Source of the DNA: Cervus elaphus
Lineage: Eukaryota > Chordata > Mammalia > Artiodactyla > Cervidae
Assembly: GCF_910594005.1 (NCBI RefSeq)
Contig: NW_025316737.1
Location: 1 to 64,000, forward strand
Reading direction: 5' to 3'
DNA length: 64,000 nt
In this document: one piece after another, positions 14,401 through 26,589 of the stretch
Position numbering within the stretch: position 1 is the stretch's first letter
Layout: each line of letters begins with the position of its first letter
Position numbers and translations under genes: made by a program
Notes under the pieces: generated by a model
The model's database searches: none
The model's input: the letters and a program-made list of their open reading frames with translations, nothing else
Told to the model about the DNA's origin: nothing

Positions 14401-14656
14401 CTGTGGTCTCCACAGGGGATTCAGACATCCTTTCGTCTTGGGAGATGCAAGACGAGCCTGCATTCAAGTCACTGCCGGGATATCCGGCCTTATTTCGAGT
14501 CAGGGCAACGCGGTGTCCATTCCACTTGAGGCCGCAAACTCAGGGTCCCTCTCACATACCTAGAGCTTAGAGAAGCCTCCTCTTGAGTTGCTTGTGGTGA
14601 GGTGGTATTCCTCTGGAGTCGAAGCCAGGGACTAACCTGTCATCTCGAGTTGATTT
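11473..14656 (+). repeat. Multi-monomer HOR block, copy 1 (u15-u18)
   Basis: Monomers start at 11473, 12269, 13065 and 13861. The first three match u21-u23 at an exact offset of 4774 bp. Shared rare variants include TCTAGTCTTGAAACAGCG (u15, u21), TCTGTGGAGGGCCATC with ATGTTTAATGTGC (u16, u22), GAGATGTAAGACG near the u16/u22 ends, and ATTCTCGTGTTACG (u17, u23). u18 ends with GAGCTTAGAGAAGCC and a GAGTTGC variant that reappear at the end of u23, not of u24. Confidence 0.85.
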
Positions 14657-16246
14657 TTGGTCCACGGAGCTCTTTCGTGTTGCTACAGTGACTTCAAGGT
14701 CCCTCTAGCCTTGAAACAGTATTCTTGGGGTTTCTCTGGAGTGCCATCAAGGAAATCAAGGCTCCTTTCATGTGTGATGTGCAACACGGAATTGCTCTGC
14801 ACGCAGTGCAGGGGAATCGGGCCTCATCTCGCGGCGAGGGGGAAGTCTCATGGTTTTTCTCGAGTTGCGGCGGGAACATGGGGTATATTCTCGAGTTACG
14901 ACGGGATGGTCCTTCCACACACGTGTTTGTTCAGCGACGGCAGGACTCCTGCTTAGTTGCGAGGGACAACTGGGGATTCTCTTCGAGGCTTGGCAGGGCA
15001 ATTGGGACGCCTCTGCAGCTGAGGCGGGAGACCAAGGGTCCCTTTCCACGTGCCACAGGAATCCTGGGACTCCTATCAAGTATCACGAGGAGTCAGGCAT
15101 CGTCTCCTTTGGAGGCACTGATCTCCGCGTACCTCTGGAGTTCTGAAAGGATGTGACGCCTCCGGTCGCGATGAGGTGGGGAACTAGGTCTTTCTCTGTG
15201 GTCTCCGCAGGGGATTCAGACATCCTTTCGTCTTGGGAGATGCAAGACGAGCCTGCATTCAAATCATTGCAGGGATATGCGGGCTTATTTCGAGTCAGGG
15301 TATCGCGGTGTCCATTCCACTTGAGGCCCCAAACTCAGGGTCCCTCTCACATAGCTAGAGCTGAGAGAAGCCTCCTCTTGAGGTGCTTGTGGTAAGGTGG
15401 TATTCCTCTGGAGTCGAAGCCAGGGACTAACCTCTCATCTCGAGTTGATTTTTGGGCCACGGAGCTCTTTCATGTTGCTATAGTGACCTCAGGGTCCCTC
15501 TAGTCTTGAAACAGCGTTCTTGGGGTTTCTCTGGAGTGCCATCAAGGAAATCAAGGCTCCTTTCATGTGTGATGTGCAACACGGAATTGCTCTGCACGCA
15601 GTGCAGGGGAATCGGGCCTCATCTCGCGGCGAGGGGGAAGTCTCATGGTTTTTCTCGAGTTGCGGCGGGAACATGGGGTATATTCTCGAGTTACGACGGG
15701 ATGGTCCTTCCACACACGTGTTTCTTCAGCGACGGCAGGACTCCTGCTTAGTTGCGAGGGACAACTGGGGATTCTCTTCGAGGCTTGGCAGGGCAATTGG
15801 GACGCCTCTGCAGCTGAGGCGGGAGACCAAGGGTCCCTTTCCACGTGCCACAGGAATCCTGGGACTCCTATCAAGTATCACGAGGAGTCAGGCATCGTCT
15901 CCTTTGGAGGCACTGATCTCCGCGTACCTCTGGAGTTCTGAAAGGATGTGACGCCTCCGGTCGCGATGAGGTGGGGAACTAGGTCTTTCTCTGTGGTCTC
16001 CGCAGGGGATTCAGACATCCTTTCGTCTTGGGAGATGCAAGACGAGCCTGCATTCAAATCATTGCAGGGATATGCGGGCTTATTTCGAGTCAGGGTATCG
16101 CGGTGTCCATTCCACTTGAGGCCCCAAACTCAGGGTCCCTCTCACATAGCTAGAGCTGAGAGAAGCCTCCTCTTGAGGTGCTTGTGGTAAGGTGGTATTC
16201 CTCTGGAGTCGAAGCCAGGGACTAACCTCTCATCTCGAGTTGATTT
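14657..16246 (+). repeat. Near-identical adjacent monomers u19 and u20
   Basis: u19 (14657) and u20 (15452) are each 795 bp and share the same one-base deletion in ACGACGGGATGGTCC (near 14901 and 15696). They also share other rare variants: GGGAACATGGGG, GACAACTGGGG, GCCTCTGCAGCTG, GAGTTCTGAAAGG and GATATGCGGGC. The first 100 or so bases of u20 instead match u21 (TGCTATAGTG and AAACAGCG). This is a single-monomer duplication with mosaic edges, one of the few places in the window where neighbouring monomers are the closest relatives. Confidence 0.88.
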
Positions 16247-19200
16247 TTGGGCCACGGAGCTCTTTCATGTTGCTATAGTGACCTCAGGGTCCCTCTAGTC
16301 TTGAAACAGCGTTCTTGGGGTTTCTCTGGAGTGCCATCAAGGAAATCAAGGCTCCTTTCATGTGTGATGTGCAACACGGAATTGTTCTGCACGCAGTGCA
16401 GGGGAATCGGTCCTCATCTCGCGGCGAGGGGGAAGTCTCATGGTTTTTCTCAAGTTGCGGCGGGAACCTGGGGTATATTCTCGAGTTACGATGGGGATGG
16501 CCCTTCCACCCACGTGTTTGTTCAGCGACGTCAGGACTCCTGCCTAGTTGCGAGGGAAAACTCGAGATTCTCCTCGAGGCTTGGCAGGGCAATTGGGACG
16601 CCTCTTCAGCTGAGGTGGGAGACCAAGGGTCCCTTTCCACGTGCCCCAGGAATCCTGGGACTCCTATAAAGTTTCACGAGGAGTCAGGCATCGTCTCCTT
16701 TGGAGGCACTGATCTCCGCGTACCTCTGGAGTTTTTAAAGGATGTGAGGCCTCCGGTCGCCATGAGGTGGGGAACTAGGTCTTTCTCTGTGGTCTCCACA
16801 GGGGATTCAGACATCCTTTCATCTTGGGAGATGCACGACGAGCCTGCATTCAAGTCACTGCAGGGATATCCGGCCTTATTTCGCGTCAGGGCATCGCAGT
16901 GTCGATTCCACTTGAGGCTGCAAACTCAGGGTCCCTCTCACATCCCTAGAGCTGAGCGAAGCCTCCTCTTGAGGTGCTTATGGTAAGGTGGTATTCCTCT
17001 GGAGTCGAAGCCAGGGACTAACCTCTCATCTCGAGTGGATTTTTGGTCCACGGAGCTCTTTCATTTTGCTACAGTGACCTCAGGATCCCTCTAGCCTTGA
17101 AACAGTGTTCTTGGGGTTTCTGTGGAGGGCCATCAAGGAAATCAAGGCTCCTTTCATGTTTAATGTGCAACTCGGAATTGCTCTGCATGCAGTGCAGGGG
17201 TATCGGGCCTCATCTCACGGCGAGGGGGAAGTCTCATGGTTTTTCTCGAGTTGCGGCGGGAACCTGGGTTATATTCTCGAGTTACGACGGGGATGGTCCT
17301 TCCAACCACGTGTTTGTTCAGCGACGTCAGGACTCCTGCCTAGTTGCGAGGGACAACTCGGGATTCTCCTCGAGGCTTGGCAGGGCAATTGGGACGCCTC
17401 TCCAGCTGAGGCGGGAGACCAAGGGTCCCTTTCCACGTGCCACAGGAATCCTGGGACTCCTATCAAGTTTCACGAGGAGTCAGGCATCGTCTCCTTTGGA
17501 GGCTCTAATCTCCGCGTACCTGTGGAGTTTTCAAAGGATGTGAGGCCTCCGGTCGCGATGAGGTCGGGAACTACGTCTTTCTCTGTGGTCTCCACAGGGG
17601 ATTCAGACATCCTTTCATCTTGGGAGATGTAAGACGAGCCTGCATTCAAGTCACTGCAGGGATATCCGGCCTTATTTCGAGCCAGGGTATCGCGGTGTCC
17701 GTTCAACTTGAGGCCGCAAACTCAGGGTTCCTCTCACATACCTAGAGCTGAGAGAAGCCTCCTCTTGAGGTGCTTGTGGTAAGGTGGTGTTCCTCTGGAG
17801 TCGAAGCCAGGGACTAACCTCTCATCTCGAGTTGATTTTTGGTCCACGGAGCTCTTTCGTGTTGGTAAAGTGACCTCAGGATCCCTCTGGCCTTGAAACA
17901 GTGTTCTTGGGGTTTCTCTGGAGTGCCATCAAGGAAATCAAGGCTCCTTTCATGTTTGATGTGCAACTCGGAATTGCTTTGCATGCAGTGCAGGGGAATC
18001 GGGCCTCATCTCGCAGCGAGGGGGAAGACTCATGGTTTTTCTCGAGTTGCGGCGGGAACCTGGGGTATATTCTCGTGTTACGACGGGGATGGCCCTTCCA
18101 CCCACGTGTTTGTTCAGCGACGTCAGGACTCCTGCCTAGTTGGGAGGGACAACTCGGGATTCTCCTCGAGGCTTGGCAGGGCAATTGGGACGCCTCTCCA
18201 GCTGAGGCGGGAGACCAAGTGTCCCTTTCCACGTGCCACAGGAATCCTGGGACTCCTATCAAGTATCACGAGGAGTCAGGCATCGTCTCCTTTGGAGGCA
18301 CTGATCTCCGCGTACCTCTGGAGTTTTCAAAGGATGTGAGGCCTCCGGTCGCGATGAGGTGGGGAACTAGGTCTTTCTCTGTGGTCTCCACAGGGGATTC
18401 AGACATCCTTTCGTCTTGGGAGATGCAAGACGAGCCTGCATTCAAGTCACTGCAGGGATATCCGGCCTTATTTCGAGTCAGGGCAACGCGGTGTCCATTC
18501 CCATTGAGGCCGCAAACTCAGGGTCCCTCTCACATACCTAGAGCTTAGAGAAGCCTCCTCTAGAGTTGCTTGTGGTGAGGTGGTATTCCTCTGGAGTCGA
18601 AGCCAGGGACTAACCTCTCATCTCAAGTTGATTTTTGGTCCACGGAGCTCTTTCGTGTTGCTACAGTGACTTCAGGATCCCTCTAGCCTTGAAACAGTGT
18701 TCTTGGGGTTTCTCTGGAGTGCCATCAAGGAAATCAAGGCTCCTTTCATGTGTGATGTGCAACACGGAATTGCTCTGCACGCAGTGCAGGGGAATCGGGC
18801 CTCATATCGCGGCGAGGGGGAAGTCTCATGGTTTTTCTCGAGTTGCGGCGGGAACCTGGGGTATATTCTCGAGTTACGACGGGGATGGCCCTTCCACACA
18901 CGTGTTTGTTCAGCCACGTCAGGACTCCTGCCTAGTTGCGAGGGACAACTCGGGATTCTCCTCGAGGCTTGGCAGGGCAATTGGGACGCCTCTCCAGCTG
19001 AGGGGGGAGACCAAGTGTCCCTTTCCACGTGCCACAGGAATCTTGGGACTTCTATCAAGTTTCACGAGGAGTCAGGCATCGACTCCTTTGGAGGCACTGA
19101 TCTCCGCGTACCCCTGGAGTTTTCAAAGGATGTGAGGCCTCCGGTCGCGATGAGGTGGGGAACTATGTCTTTCTCTGTGGTCTCCACAGGGGACTCAGAC

Positions 19201-19429
19201 ATCCTTTCGTCTTGGAGATGCAAGACAAGCCTGCATTCAAGTCACTGCAGGGATATCCGGCCTTATTTCGAGTCAGGGCATCGCGGTGTCCATTCCACTT
19301 GAGGCCGCAAACTCAGGGTCCCTCTCACATACCTAGAGCTGAGAGAAGCCTCCTCTTGAGGTGCTTGTGGTAAGGTGGTATTCCTCTGGAGTCGAAGCCA
19401 GGGACTAACCTCTCATCTCGAGTTGATTT
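16247..19429 (+). repeat. Multi-monomer HOR block, copy 2 (u21-u24)
   Basis: u21 to the first part of u23 (16247, 17043, 17839) copy u15-u17 with offset 4774 bp and very few differences, for example GAAGCCAAGG versus GAAGCCAGGG upstream and GGTATCGGGCC near 17200 in place of GGAATCGGGCC. u23 changes to the u18 pattern near 18455-18485. u24 (18635) starts with CAGTGACTTCAGG, resembling u19 (CAGTGACTTCAAGG), as expected if a u18 equivalent was removed. u24 is 795 bp because of a base lost in CGTCTTGGAGATGC near 19213. Confidence 0.83.
18455..18485 (+). repeat. Recombination junction in hybrid monomer u23 (u17-type to u18-type)
   Basis: Up to CTGCAGGGATATCC (about 18451-18464) u23 follows the u17 pattern, including the rare ATTCTCGTGTTACG near 18070. 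From GGGCAACGCGG (18481) it follows u18, including GAGCTTAGAG at its end. The u18 version of the junction region has CTGCCGGG, which u23 lacks. This is what an in-register unequal crossover that removes exactly one monomer leaves behind. Confidence 0.75.
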
Positions 19430-21815
19430 TTGGTCCACGGGGCTCTTTCGTGTTGCTACAGTCACCTCGGGATCCCTCTAGCCTTGAAACAGTGTTCTTG
19501 GGGTTTCTCTGGAGTGCCATCAAGGAAATCAAGGCTCCTTTCATGTGTGATGTGCAACACGGAAATGCTCTGCACGCAGTGCAGCGGAATCGGGCCTCAT
19601 CTCGCGGCGAGGGGGAAGTCTCATGGTTTTTCTCGAGTTGCGGTGGGAACCTGGGGTATATTCTCGAGTTACGACGGGGATGGCCCTTCCACACACGTGT
19701 TTCTTCAGCGACGTCAGGACTCCTGCCTAGTTGCGAGGGACAACTCGGGATTCTCCTCGAGGCTTGGCAGGGCAATTGGGACGCCTCTCCAGCTGAGGCG
19801 GGAAACCAAGGGCCTCTATCCACGTGCCACAGGAATCCTGGGACTCCTATCAAGTTTCACGAGGAGTCAGGCATCGTCTCCTTTGGAGGCACTGATCTCC
19901 GCGTACCTCTGGAGTTTTCAAAGGATGTGAGGCCTCCGGTCGCCATGAGGTGGGGAACTAGGTCTTTCTCTGTGGTCTCCACAGGGGATTCAGACATCCT
20001 TTCATCTTGGGAGATGCAAGACGAGCCTGCATTCAAGTCACTGCAGGGATATCCGGCCTTATTTCGCGTCAGGGCATCGCAGTGTCCATTCCACTTGAGG
20101 CCGCAAAATCAGGGTCCCTCTCACATACCTAGAGCTGAGAGAAGCCTCCTCTTGAGGTGCTTGTGGTAAGGTGGTATTCCTCTGGAGTCGAAGCCAGGCA
20201 CTAACCTCTCATCTCGAGTTGATTTTTGGTCCACGGAGCTCTTTCGTGTTGCTACAGTGACCTCAGGATCCCTCTAGCCTTGAAACAGCGTTCTTGGGGT
20301 TTCTCTCGAGTGCCATCAAGGAAATCAAGGCTCCTGTCATGTGTGATGTGCAACACGGAATTGCTCTGCACGCAGTGCAGGGGAATCGGGCCTCATCTCG
20401 TGGCGAGGGGGAAGTCTCATGGTTTTTCTCGAGTTGCGGCGGAAACCTGGGGTATATTCTCGAGTTACGACGGGGATGGCCCTTCACCCACATGTTTGTT
20501 CAGCGACGTCAGGACTCCTGCCTAGTTGCGAGGGACAACTCGCGATTCTCCTCGAGGCTTGGCAGGGCAATTGGGACGCCTCTCAAGCTGATGGGGGAGA
20601 CCAAGTGTCCCTTTCCACGTGCCACAGGAATCCTGGCACTCCTATCAAGTTTCACGAGGAGTCAGGCATCGTCTCCTTTGGAGGCACTGATCTCCGCGTA
20701 CCTCTGGAGTTTTCAAAGGATGTGAGGCCTCCGGTCGCCATGAGTTGGGGAACTAGGTCTTTCTCTGTGGTCTCCACAGGGGATTCAGACATCCTTTCGT
20801 CTTGGGAGATGCAAGACGAGCCTGCATTCAAGTCACTGCAGGGATATCCGGCCTTATTTCAAGTCAGGGCATCGCGGTGTCCATTCCACTCGAGGCCACA
20901 AACTCAGGGTCCCTCTCACATACCTAGAGCTGAGAGAAGCCTCCTCTTGAGGTGCTTGTGGTAAGGTGGTATTCCTCTGGAGTCGAAGCCAGGGACTAAC
21001 CTCTCATCTCGAGTTGATTGTTGGTCCACGGAGCTCTTTCGTGTTGCTACAGTGACCTCAGGATCCCTCTAGCCTTGAAACAGTGTTCTTGGGGTTTCTC
21101 TGGAGTGCCATCAAGGAAATCAAGGCTCCTTTCATGTCTGATGTGCAACACGGAATTGCTCTGCATGCAGTGCAGGGGAATCGGGCCTCATCTCGCATCG
21201 AGGGGGAAGTCTCATGGTTTTTCTCGAGGTGCGGCGGGAACCTGGGGTATATTCTCGAGTTACGACGGGGATGGCCCTTCCACCCACGTGTTTGTTCAGC
21301 GACGGCAGGACTCCTGCCTAGTTGCGAGGGACAACTCGGGATTCTCCTCGAGGCTTGGCAGGGCAATTGGGACGCCTCTCCAGCTGAGGCGGGAGACCAA
21401 GTGTCCCTTTCCACGTGCCACAGGAATCCTGGGACTCCTATCAAGTATCACGAGGAGTCAGGCATCGTCTCCTTTGGAGGCACTGATCTCCGCGTACCTC
21501 TGGAGTTTTCAAAGGATGTGAGGCCTCCGGTCGCGATGAGGTGGGGAACTAGGTCTTTCTCTGTGGTCTCCACAGGGGACTCAGACATCCTTTCGTCTTG
21601 GAGATGCAAGACAAGCCTGCATTCAAGTCACTGCAGGGATATCCGGCCTTATTTCGAGTCAGGGCATCGCGGTGTCCATTCCACTTGAGGCCGCAAACTC
21701 AGGGTCCCTCTCACATACCTAGAGCTGAGAGAAGCCTCCTCTTGAGGTGCTTGTGGTAAGGTGGTATTCCTCTGGAGTCGAAGCCAGGGACTAACCTCTC
21801 ATCTCGAGTTGATTT
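19430..21815 (+). repeat. 3-monomer HOR, copy 1 (u25-u27)
   Basis: Monomers start at 19430, 20226 and 21021. Diagnostic variants are CACCTCGGGATCC, GGAAATGCTCTGC, GTGCAGCGGAATC and GGGCCTCTATCC in u25. u26 has CTCTCGAGTGCC, CTCCTGTCATG and the one-base deletion CCCTTCACCCACATG near 20482. u27 has TTCATGTCTGATG and the one-base deletion CTTGGAGATGC near 21597. The whole set recurs 2386 bp downstream. Confidence 0.85.
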
Positions 21816-24202
21816 TTGGTCCACGGAGCTCTTTCGTGTTGCTACAGTCACCTCGGGATCCCTCTAGCCTTGAAACAGTGTTCTTGGGGTTTCTCTGGAG
21901 TGCCATCAAGGAAATCAAGGCTCCTTTCATGTGTGATGTGCAACACGGAAATGCTCTGCACGCAGTGCAGCGGAATCGGGCCTCATCTCGCGGCGAGGGG
22001 GAAGTCTCATGGTTTTTCTCGAGTTGCGGCGGGAACCTGGGGTATATTCTCGAGTTACGACGGGAATGGCCCTTCCACACACGTGTTTCTTCAGCGACGT
22101 CAGGACTCCTGCCTAGTTGCGAGGGACAACTCGAGATTCTCCTCGAGGCTTGGCAGGGCAATTGCGACGCCTCTCCAGCTGAGGCGGGAAACCAAGGGCC
22201 TCTATCCACGTGCCACAGGAATCCTGGGACTCCTATCAAGTTTCACGAGGAATCAGGCATCGTCTCCTTTGGAGGCACTGATCTCCGCGTACCTCTGGAG
22301 TTTTCAAAGGATGTGAGGCCTCCGGTCGCCATGAGGTGGGGAACTAGGTCTTTCTCTGTGGTCTCCACAGGGGATTCAGACATCCTTTCATCTTGGGAGA
22401 TGCAAGATGAGCCTGCATTCAAGTCACTGCAGGGATATCCGGCCTTATTTCGCGTCAGGGCATCGCAGTGTCCATTCCACTTGAGGCCGCAAAATCAGGG
22501 TCCCTCTCACATACCTAGAGCTGAGAGAAGCCTCCTCTTGAGGTGCTTGTGGTAAGGTGGTATTCCTCTGGAGTCGAAGCCAGGGACTAACCTCTCATCT
22601 CGAGTTGATTTTTGGTCCACGGAGCTCTTTCGTGTTGCTACAGTGACCTCAGGATCCCTCTAGCCTTGAAACAGTGTTCTTGGGGTTTCTCTCGAGTGCC
22701 ATCAAGGAAATCAAGGCTCCTGTCATGTGTGATGTGCAACACGGAATTGCTCTGCACGCAGTGCAGGGGAATCGGGCCTCATCTCGTGGCGAGGGGGAAG
22801 TCTCATGGTTTTTCTCGAGTTGCGGCGGGAACCTGGGGTATATTCTCGAGTTACGACGGGGATGGCCCTTCACCCACATGTTTGTTCAGCGACGTCAGGA
22901 CTCCTGCCTAGTTGCGAGGGACAACTCGCGATTCTCCTCGAGGCTTGGCAGGGCAATTGGGACGCCTCTCAAGCTGAGGGGGGAGACCAAGTGTCCCTTT
23001 CCACGTGCCACAGGAATCCTGGCACTCCTATCAAGTTTCACGAGGAGTCAGGCATCGTCTCCTTTGGAGGCACTGATCTCCGCGTACCTCTGGAGTTTTC
23101 AAAGGATGTGAGGCCTCCGGTCGCCATGATTTGGGGAACTAGGTCTTTCTCTGTGGTCTCCACAGGGGATTCAGACATCCTTTCGTCTTGGGAGATGCAA
23201 GACGAGCCTGCATTCAAGTCACTGCAGGGATATCCGGCCTTATTTCGAGTCAGGGCATCGCGGTGTCCATTCCACTTGAGGCCGCAAACTCAGAGTCCCT
23301 CTCAGATACCTAGAGCTGAGAGAAGCCTCCTCTTGAGGTGCTTGTGGTAAGGTGGTATTCCTCTGGAGTCGAAGCTAGGGACTAACCTCTCATCTCGAGT
23401 TGATTGTTGGTCCACGGAGCTCTTTCGTGTTGCTACAGTGACCTCAGGATCCCTCTAGCCTTGAAACAGTGTTCTTGGGGTTTCTCTGGAGTGCCATCAA
23501 GGAAATCAAGGCTCCTTTCATGTCTGATGTGCAACACGGAATTGCTCTGCATGCAGTGCAGGGGAATCGGGCCTCATCTCGCGGCGAGGGGGAAGTCTCA
23601 TGGTTTTTCTCGAGGTGCGGCGGGAACCTGGGGTATATTCTCGAGTTACGACGGGGATGGCCCTTCCACCCACGTGTTTGTTCAGCGACGGCAGGACTCC
23701 TGCCTAGTTGCGAGGGACAACTCGGGATTCTCCTCGAGGCTTGGCAGGGCAATTGGGACGCCTCTCCAGTTGAGGCGGGAGACCAAGGGTCCCTTTCCAC
23801 GTGCCACAGGAATCCTGGGACTCCTATCAAGTTTCACGAGGAGTCAGGCATCGTCTCCTTTGGAGGCACTGATCTCCGCGTACCTCTGGAGTTTTCAAAG
23901 GATGTGAGGCCTCCAGTCGCGATGAGGTGGGGAACTAGGTCTTTCTCTGTGGTCTCCACAGGGGATTCAGACATCCTTTCGTCTTGGGAGATGCAAGACG
24001 AGCCTGCATTCAAGTCACTGCCGGGATATCCGGCCTTATTTCGAGTCAGGGCATCGCGGTGTCCATTCCTCTTGAGGCCGCAAACTCAGGGTCCCTCTCA
24101 CATAGCTAGAGCTGAGAGAAACCTCCTCTTGAGGTGCTTGTGGTAAGGTGGTATTCCTCTGGAGTCGAAGCCAGGGACTAACCTCTCATCTCGAGTTGAT
24201 TT
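21816..24202 (+). repeat. 3-monomer HOR, copy 2 (u28-u30)
   Basis: u28 (21816), u29 (22612) and u30 (23407) carry the diagnostic variants of u25, u26 and u27 respectively, including the shared deletion CCCTTCACCCACATG near 22868. u30 lacks the CTTGGAGATGC deletion that u27 has, so either u27 gained it by conversion from a u24-like monomer or u30 was corrected. Similarity of the two copies is very high, with only scattered single-base differences such as GATGGGGGAG versus GAGGGGGGAG. Confidence 0.85.
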
Positions 24203-26589
24203 TTGGTCCACGGAGCTCTTTCGTGTTGCTACAGTCACCTCGGGATCCCTCTAGCCTGGAATAAGTGTTCTTGGGGTTTCTCTGGAGTGCCATCAAGGAA
24301 ATCAAGGCTCCTTTCATGTGTGATGTGCAACACGGTAATGCTCTGCACGCAGTGCAGGGGAATCGGGCCTCATCTCGCGGCGAGGGGGAAGTCTCATGGT
24401 TTTCCTCGAGTTGCGGCGGGAACCTGGGGTATATTCTCGAGTTACGACGGGGATGGCCCTTCCACACACGTGTTTCTTCAGCGACGTCAGGACTCCTGCC
24501 TAGTTGGGAGGGACAACTCGGGATTCTCCTCGAGGCTTGGCAGTGCAATTGGGACGCCTCTCCAGCTGAGGCGGGAGACCAAGGGTCCCTTTCCACGTGC
24601 CACAGGAATCCTGGGTCTCCTATCAAGTTTCACGAGGAGTCAGGCATCGTCTCCTTTGGAGGCACTGATCTCCGCGTACCTCTGGAGTTTTCAAAGGATG
24701 TGAGGCCTCCGGTCGCGATGAGGTGGGGAACTAGGTCTTTCTCTGTGGTCTCCACAGGGGATTCAGTCATCCTTTCGTCTTGGGAGATGCAAGACGAGCC
24801 TGCATTCAAGTCACTGCAGGAATATCCGGCCTTATTTCGAGTCAGGGCATCGCGGTGTCAATTCCACTTGAGGCCGCAAACTCAGGGTCCCTCTCACATA
24901 CCTAGAGCTGAGAGAAGCCTCCTCTTGAGGTGCTTGTGGTAAGGTGGTATTCCTCTGGAGTCGAAGCCAGGGACCAACCTGTCATCTCGAGTTGATTTTT
25001 GGTCCACGGAGCTCTTTCGTGTTGCTACAGTGACCTCAGGATCCGTCTAGCCTTCAAACAGTGTTCTTGGGGTTTCTCTGGAGTGCCATCAAGGAAATCA
25101 AGGCTCCTTTCATTTGTGATGTGCAACACGGAATTGCTCTGCACGCAGTGCAGGGGAATCGGGCCTCATCTCGCGGCGAGGGGGAAGTCTCATGGTTTTT
25201 CTCGAGTTGCGGCGGGAACCTGGGGTATATTCTCGAGTTACGACGGGGATGGCCCTTCCACCCACGTGTTTGTTCAGCGACGTCAGGACTCCTGCCTAGT
25301 TGCGAGGGACAACTCGGGATTCTCCTCAAGGCTTGGCAGGGCAATTGGGACGCCACTCCAGCTGAGGCGGGAGACCATGGGTCCCTTTCCACGTGCCACA
25401 GGAATCCTGGGACTCCTATCAAGTTTCACGAGGAGTCAGGCATCGTCTCCTTTGGAGGCACTGATCTCCGCGTACCTCTGGAGTTTTCAAAGGATGTGAG
25501 GCCTCCGGTCGCGATGAGGTGGGGAACTATGTCTTTCTCTGTGGTCTCCACAGGGGACTCAGTCATCCTTTCGTCTTGGAGATGCAAGACAAGCCTGAAT
25601 TCAAGTCACTGCAGGGATATCCGGCCTTATTTCGAGTCAGGGCATCGCGGTGTCCATTCCACTTGAGGCCGCAAACTCAGGGTCCCTCTCACATAGCTAG
25701 AGCTGAGAGAAGCCTCCTCTTGAGGTGCTTGTGGTAAGGTGGTATTCCTCTGGAGTCGAAGCCAGGGACTAACCTCTCATCTCGAGTTGATTTTTGGTCC
25801 ACGGAGCTCTTTCGTGTTGCTACAGTGACCTCAGGATCCCTCTAGCCTTGAAACAGTGTTCTTGGGGTTTCTCTGGAGTGCCATCAAGGAAATCAATGCT
25901 CCTTTCATGTGTGATGTGCAACACGGAAATGCTCTGCACGCAGTGCAGCGGAATCGGGCCTCATCTCGCGGCGAGGGGGAAGTCTCATGGTTTTTCTCGA
26001 GTTGCGGCGGGAACCTGGGGTATATTCTCGAGTTACGACGGGGATGGCCCTTCCACCCACGTGTTTTTTCAGCGACGTCAGGACTCCTGCCTAGTTGCGA
26101 GGGACAACTCGGGATTCTCCTCGAGGCTTGGCAGGGCAATTGGGACGCCTCTCAAGCCGAGGCGGGAGACCAAGTGTCCCTTTCCACGTGCCACAGGAAT
26201 CCTGGGTCTCCTATCAAGTTTCACGAGGAGTCAGGCATCGTCTCCTTTGGAGGCACTGATCTCCGCGGACCTCTGGAATTTTCAAGGGATGTGAGGCCTC
26301 CGGTCGCGATGAGGTGGGGAACTAGGTCTTTCTCTGTGGTCTCCACAGGGGATTCAGACATCCTTTCGTCTTGGGAGATGCAAGACGAGCCTGCATTCAA
26401 GTCACTGCCGGGATATCCGGCCTTATTTCGAGTCAGGGCATCGCGGTGTCCATTCCACTTGAGGCCGCAAACTCAGGGTCCCTCTCACATAGCTAGAGCT
26501 GAGAGAAGCCTCCTCTTGGGGTGCTTGTGGTAAGGTGGTATTCCTCTGGAGTCGAAGCCAGGGACTAACCTCTCATCTCGAGTTGATTT
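24203..26589 (+). repeat. 3-monomer HOR, related set (u31-u33)
   Basis: u31 (24203) combines the CACCTCGGGATCC start of u25/u28 with its own AGCCTGGAATAAGTG and TTTTCCTCGAG. u32 (24999) has CATTTGTGATG and the CTTGGAGATGC deletion near 25574. u33 (25794) carries GGAAATGCTC and GCAGCGGAATC from the u25 class but ends like u18/u30 (CTGCCGGGATATCC). u31 and u32 recur at 26590 and 27386, offset 2387 bp. Confidence 0.8.

Noticed and set aside
19375..20169. Longer 264-codon frame (also at 21761-22555)
   Set aside because: It is the usual 225-codon frame extended upstream because a stop in the preceding linker is altered in these HOR copies. The second copy is a duplicate, so it is not independent evidence of coding.
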